Of a stretch of 28,448 nt of DNA, positions 24,903 to 28,448 are shown one piece after another. Made by a program: the position numbers and the translations under genes. The DNA lies in NCBI GenBank assembly GCA_021734005.1, contig JAIPJV010000003.1:1-28448 (forward strand). The letters are read 5' to 3'. The number at the start of each line of letters is the position of its first letter. Positions within the stretch are counted from its first letter, which is position 1. The notes under the pieces were generated by a model, which saw nothing but the letters and a program-made list of their open reading frames with translations, had not been told where the DNA came from and ran no database searches. This DNA comes from Fidelibacterota bacterium (GTDB lineage Bacteria; Fidelibacterota; UBA2242; JAFGTP01).

Positions 24903-26372
24903 CTAAACTCCCTGGTAAGGTATCGTGATTATAAAACGACAACCTTCTTCTAAATTTTCGGCATCAATATCCCAACCACATTTTTTTCTGGCAATATGAT
25001 AGGCTATATAACATCCATAACCAGCATTCTCCGTATCTTTTTCAGTAAACTTTTCCAGAAACAATTTTTTAACGCCCTCATCATTCTCCTCAAGCAGATC
25101 TTCTCTAATACCATTACCATTATCCTGAATAATCACTTGTATCTCCTGATCATCGAGATAATACCTGGTTTTTATTAGAATATTAATGTTTATATCCCGA
25201 TTATGATCTATGGCATTGTTGATCAGGGGCTCAAAACTTTCCCACATAACATATTCATTAACACTTATTTTAGGTAAATTGTCATCAAGATCAAATTCAA
25301 AACTATAATTTTGCTGAGGCGATGAAGTCCTTTTGAAAACATGTTTAACTAAAAATTTAAGGACTTCGTTGATATCACTTCTAAATAAAGATCCCCGGCT
25401 GGCATGGATCGGTGAATCATGCCATTTCATGTTATAAATAACTCTACTTACAAAACTTGCATATTTAGATGTAATATATTTGAATTTTTTAATATTGTTT
25501 TTGGTGAGCGAATTTATTTCCTCTCGAATAAATCCCATAATCTTCTCTGCCTTATGATGGGCATGGTGAATACGTTTGGTAAACAGGGCCTCTTTTTCAT
25601 TGGCAACCTGATTTTTGATTTTTTCCTCACGCATTTTGAATAATTTTTCACGGGCTAGATCTCTATCTTCAATTGTATAGGAAGTAATATAAAACATAGC
25701 CAACAATCCAAACAATATCAGAATTGTAAAAATAGCATTGATTTCCCGGTATGAGAAGGAGATAGCTTTATTCAAGCTCTTCAAAGAGGGACGCATATTT
25801 AAATAAACCACACCTTCCAGTTCTCCACGGGGTACAAAAGGTACAAATACATGAAAAGAGTTGTTATCATCTACAAAACTATATATTCTCTCATTATCCC
25901 TGATCTTTTGTTCTATTCGGGTATAGCGATCCTGGCTAAAATTGGAGAATTCATAGTGATTATTAATAGGCTGATCTTCCAGAAAATAATGGTACAGATC
26001 CCGACCATTATCAATAGAATTAATTTTGTTATTTTTTGAAATCAGAAGGCAAATTTCTTGAATATTATTCTGCAATAGCTGCTGGCTGAATAATATATTA
26101 AAGGCTCTGATTATCTGGAGCTTTTCTTCCTCCTTAGGATCTAATAGCTTTTGCTCCAAAAGAAGTTCGAAGGAATTAGTAGTCAAATTACCGACTCTTT
26201 CCGCAGCATCTCTTTTGTAAAGCTGTCTGGTCTGGGAAATCAATTTTCGCGAAGAGTACTTATTTAAATAACCAACAACAACCTGAAAAACCAGTATTAC
26301 CGCAAATAGGGTAATAAAATGTTTGATTTCAAAGTTATAAGTATGATTTTTTATTTTCTCAAAAATTTTCAT
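24903..26372 (-). CDS. Membrane sensor histidine kinase with extracytoplasmic sensor domain
   Basis: The protein has 489 residues. Two transmembrane helices (about 18-35 and 212-231) flank a roughly 175-residue periplasmic domain that looks cache-like, ending V-F-V-P-F-V-P-R-G-E-L-E-G-V-V-Y-L. A coiled coil (about 236-262) leads to the dimerisation helix with R-I-H-H-A-H-H-K-A-E-K-I-M-G-F. One of H269, H270, H272 or H273 must be the phosphorylated residue; the surroundings are not the usual H-E-L-R. The ATPase domain has the N-box E-P-L-I-N-N-A (N385/N386), G1 D-N-G-N-G-I and G2 G-Y-G-C-Y-I-A. The ATG overlaps the stop of the solute-binding protein by four bases (ATGA), and the response regulator starts 3 bases after its stop. 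It probably receives its signal through the binding protein and phosphorylates the sigma-54 regulator. Confidence 0.92.
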   Translation of the reverse strand: MKIFEKIKNHTYNFEIKHFITLFAVILVFQVVVGYLNKYSSRKLISQTRQLYKRDAAERVGNLTTNSFELLLEQKLLDPKEEEKLQIIRAFNILFSQQLLQNNIQEICLLISKNNKINSIDNGRDLYHYFLEDQPINNHYEFSNFSQDRYTRIEQKIRDNERIYSFVDDNNSFHVFVPFVPRGELEGVVYLNMRPSLKSLNKAISFSYREINAIFTILILFGLLAMFYITSYTIEDRDLAREKLFKMREEKIKNQVANEKEALFTKRIHHAHHKAEKIMGFIREEINSLTKNNIKKFKYITSKYASFVSRVIYNMKWHDSPIHASRGSLFRSDINEVLKFLVKHVFKRTSSPQQNYSFEFDLDDNLPKISVNEYVMWESFEPLINNAIDHNRDININILIKTRYYLDDQEIQVIIQDNGNGIREDLLEENDEGVKKLFLEKFTEKDTENAGYGCYIAYHIARKKCGWDIDAENLEEGCRFIITIPYQGV

Positions 26373-27694
26373 TTGTTGGTTGTCTTTATATGATTATCGA
26401 TTTCATCTCGCGCCCTTTGAATAGCCTCTTCCGGCTTTATATTTCCTATAATGGCTTCATTCAAATATAAGGTGAGGATGTCAGAATATTTGGTATAATT
26501 TTCGATCTTGGGACGATGAACCCCATGATTTCTCATAATCTCATAGAAATAATCATCTACAATTTTATTTTTTCCATAGAGACTTTTCACAACTGGTAGA
26601 TAAGCTGATTTTTTATAGAAAATTTTCTGAACCCGATCAGATAGAATAAACTTTAAGAAAGTAGCCGCTGCTTCCTTATCATCTGATGTTTTAGAAATCA
26701 TCAAATTCCAGCCCCCATATGCTGATTTTGGCGAACCTCCCTGGAAATGGGGTATAGAACCAAAACCAAGTTTATCAACTTCACTATAATATTCACCAAA
26801 AGCCAGGCTATCTTTGATAGAACTCACCCACCCTCTAAAAAATGGCACATCATTTCTCAAAGTATATCGATAGGACTGGACTTCATTGAATTGGGCTACT
26901 TTTTGAGGTGAAATTTTATATTTATAGATCAAATCGTGAAAAAAAGCAACAGCATCAACTGTTCTCTTTTCTAAAAGCTGTTCTAGATTTATCTGATCAT
27001 TTTTTATCTCAGGTGAAGACTTCAACACTTCAATTAGGTTACATATTAGACCTTCGTAGGCTCGTCCCTGAAATATATAAGATGGCTGATCAGAAAAATA
27101 TTTTTGATTAATATCAATGAACTCTTCCCAGGTTAAAGACTTTTTGATTTTCTGGGTTAATTGTTCATAATTCGGGATTTTCTTCAACATATCTTTGCGA
27201 TAATATAAAACACCGAGATCCACATAGAGAGGAACACTTTTAAGTTGCTCGTCATGATAGCAGGTGAATAATAACTCCGGCAGAATAGAATCCTGAATTG
27301 ATATGTTTATTAATTCGTCAAGATTTACGGCCCATTTTGAAAATCTGGATAGCCAGATCTGATCAATGGCAAAAACATCAATTCGTGAATTGTGACTCCG
27401 CAGGGAACGAGCCAATAATTCCTTGCGTTCATTAGTAGTAAATTTAGTAAAGGGCAAATTAATAGGGATAACTTTGATTTCACCCTTATATTCTTGATTA
27501 AATAAATCTATTACCTGTTTATGAGTGGCTGTAATATTATCTGCGTAATATACCTTTTTTATCTTATCTTCATTATCGGAACTAGTATTTAGAGATAATA
27601 AATTGAAAACCAAAATAAATATTATCGAAACAAAAAAGATCAGGAATATTAGATTATATTTCTCTAATAATTTTAATTTCAAGATTACTACCAC
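26369..27694 (-). CDS. Membrane-anchored family 1 sugar-binding protein, probable co-sensor for the kinase
   Basis: This protein of up to 441 residues resembles ABC sugar-binding proteins of the SBP_bac_1 family. It shows a T-A-T-H-K-Q-V-I-D-L-F-N-Q-E-Y helix near the N-terminus and, near the C-terminus, G-G-W-N-L-M-I-S-K followed by A-A-A-T-F-L-K-F-I-L-S. The N-terminus is a hydrophobic helix (about 14-33) with no lipobox or clear cleavage site, so it is likely tethered to the inner membrane. The start is uncertain. GTG at 27694 gives 441 residues. TTG at 27682 is four codons later and has AGGTGG at a better distance. No ABC permease or ATPase is nearby; instead it overlaps the histidine kinase by four bases. 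That suggests it works in signalling, binding a sugar and contacting the kinase's periplasmic domain, rather than in transport. Glucose or a beta-gluco-oligosaccharide is the likely ligand by context only. Confidence 0.87.
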   Translation of the reverse strand: MVVILKLKLLEKYNLIFLIFFVSIIFILVFNLLSLNTSSDNEDKIKKVYYADNITATHKQVIDLFNQEYKGEIKVIPINLPFTKFTTNERKELLARSLRSHNSRIDVFAIDQIWLSRFSKWAVNLDELINISIQDSILPELLFTCYHDEQLKSVPLYVDLGVLYYRKDMLKKIPNYEQLTQKIKKSLTWEEFIDINQKYFSDQPSYIFQGRAYEGLICNLIEVLKSSPEIKNDQINLEQLLEKRTVDAVAFFHDLIYKYKISPQKVAQFNEVQSYRYTLRNDVPFFRGWVSSIKDSLAFGEYYSEVDKLGFGSIPHFQGGSPKSAYGGWNLMISKTSDDKEAAATFLKFILSDRVQKIFYKKSAYLPVVKSLYGKNKIVDDYFYEIMRNHGVHRPKIENYTKYSDILTLYLNEAIIGNIKPEEAIQRARDEIDNHIKTTNK

Positions 27695-27758
27695 CTACTC
27701 TAACATATCAATAAAAATAAACTTACATTTTCAATTTAGTAAATTGGTTTTAGAACTT

Positions 27759-28448
27759 TTACCAGAAAATTATGTAAAGAACAATAACAATTGCTATCAC
27801 CAGAATACCAAGACGCTTGACAATCGGACTTGACGATGAATCAAAATCCTTGCGCTTCGGCAGTGTTACCGGAGTATCAAGGGGATTGATAATGGTCATA
27901 ATTCCCATAGCAACAATGATAATGATAAAAGTGATCGCCATTCTATTCAAAAAGGCAATTTCAGCAATATTGACAGATTCAAAGACTGGCAGTTGGCCAA
28001 AGAAAATTAAAAGCAGACCATAAATTATTGGATTGAGAATCAAAGCCATTACTCCAGCTTTCTTGGGTGCCTTTTTAATCAGCATACCAAAAGCAAAAGC
28101 AGCCAAAATACCCGGCGATATGAAACCCTGGAATTCCTGTATGTAAGTGAATATTCCTTTCAAAGCCGGATTATCCAGTACCGGAGCAATCAAACAACCA
28201 ATCAAAAGAAAAACTCCTGTAGCAATTCTGCCAATCACAACTGTCTTCTTCTGATCGGGATCATTATTGAGCATACGTTTGTAAATATCCATAGTAAAAA
28301 TTGTGGAAGCCGAATTCAGCATAGAAGCCAGAGAACTCATCACAGCACCACCAATAGCGGCAAAAATAAAACCACGCACCCCCGCCGGAACCAGATTGCG
28401 AATGATCAATGGAAAAGCAGCATCAGTTGTAGCATCCGGTCCAACCAA
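27759..28448 (-). CDS. Sodium/sugar symporter of the SSS (SGLT) family, C-terminal part (5' end outside window)
   Basis: The visible 230 codons run in from the window edge. The apparent TTG start at 28448 is only the edge, and roughly half or more of the protein is missing. The segment G-A-V-M-S-S-L-A-S-M-L-N-S, followed by T-I-F-T-M-D-I-Y, is typical of transmembrane helix 8 of SGLT-like proteins. The two serines (visible residues 38 and 39) match the Na2 sodium site of vSGLT, with the alanine three positions before them also kept. About five transmembrane helices follow, and the protein ends in a hydrophobic helix (V-L-Y-I-I-F-W). Its place beside the beta-glucan genes suggests uptake of glucose made by GH3, using the sodium gradient. 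It is 64 bases upstream of the binding-protein gene, so co-transcription is possible. Confidence 0.92.
   Translation of the reverse strand: MVGPDATTDAAFPLIIRNLVPAGVRGFIFAAIGGAVMSSLASMLNSASTIFTMDIYKRMLNNDPDQKKTVVIGRIATGVFLLIGCLIAPVLDNPALKGIFTYIQEFQGFISPGILAAFAFGMLIKKAPKKAGVMALILNPIIYGLLLIFFGQLPVFESVNIAEIAFLNRMAITFIIIIVAMGIMTIINPLDTPVTLPKRKDFDSSSSPIVKRLGILVIAIVIVLYIIFW

Noticed and set aside
26369..27694. ABC transporter subunit
   Set aside because: No permease or ATPase gene is visible. The gene overlaps a histidine kinase, and the N-terminus is a membrane anchor without a lipobox, so a sensory role is favoured.
28446..28448. TTG as the start of the symporter gene
   Set aside because: It coincides with the window edge, and the visible protein begins in the middle of a transporter family that is normally much longer.

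Overview
This AT-rich window is one long minus-strand locus for beta-glucan breakdown, with its apparent sensing and uptake genes. Every gene I can support is on the minus strand, so transcription runs from high to low coordinates. Several features point to the Fibrobacterota-Chlorobiota-Bacteroidota (FCB) superphylum: a TonB-dependent receptor with a carboxypeptidase-regulatory-like N-terminal domain, a PorV-type outer-membrane protein, and repeated C-terminal domains with the N-Y-P-N-P-F-N signature of type IX secretion (T9SS) cargo. Clear AGGAGG-type ribosome binding sites, no SusD, and an NtrC-type sigma-54 regulator argue against a classical gut Bacteroides. A Calditrichota, KSB1, Marinimicrobia, Cloacimonadota or Fibrobacterota-like lineage fits better. 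The exact phylum cannot be settled from this sequence.

Layout, in the order of transcription. (a) 28448-27759: C-terminal part of a Na+/sugar symporter of the SGLT type. (b) 27694-23454: a tightly coupled three-gene sensory operon encoding a membrane-anchored sugar-binding protein, a membrane histidine kinase and a sigma-54 response regulator. (c) 23453-22161: about 1.3 kb without genes, holding two 134-bp MITE-like elements with apparent 6-bp target duplications, a run of six stem-loops, and a double palindromic operator-like site just upstream of the polysaccharide operon. (d) 22160-12035: the outer-membrane glycan capture part, namely a multidomain carbohydrate-binding T9SS protein, a TonB-dependent receptor, an 1158-residue T9SS-tagged protein of unknown function, and a PorV-like barrel. 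(e) 11894-1: seven glycoside hydrolases, namely GH5, GH5 (Thermotoga Cel5A-like), a circularly permuted GH16 lichenase, a GH16 laminarinase-type lipoprotein, GH3, a GH16 multidomain T9SS protein, and a GH9 protein cut by the window edge.

Together these describe a pathway. Secreted and surface-anchored GH16, GH5 and GH9 enzymes cleave beta-1,3-, mixed-linkage beta-1,3/1,4- and beta-1,4-glucans. The binding protein, receptor and 1158-residue protein capture and import oligosaccharides. GH3 releases glucose in the periplasm, and the symporter takes glucose into the cytoplasm. The solute-binding protein and two-component system probably sense the released sugar. The most notable items are the naturally circularly permuted lichenase, which closely resembles the Fibrobacter succinogenes enzyme, the SusD-less uptake trio, the binding-protein/kinase/sigma-54 sensor without ABC permeases, and the paired MITEs.
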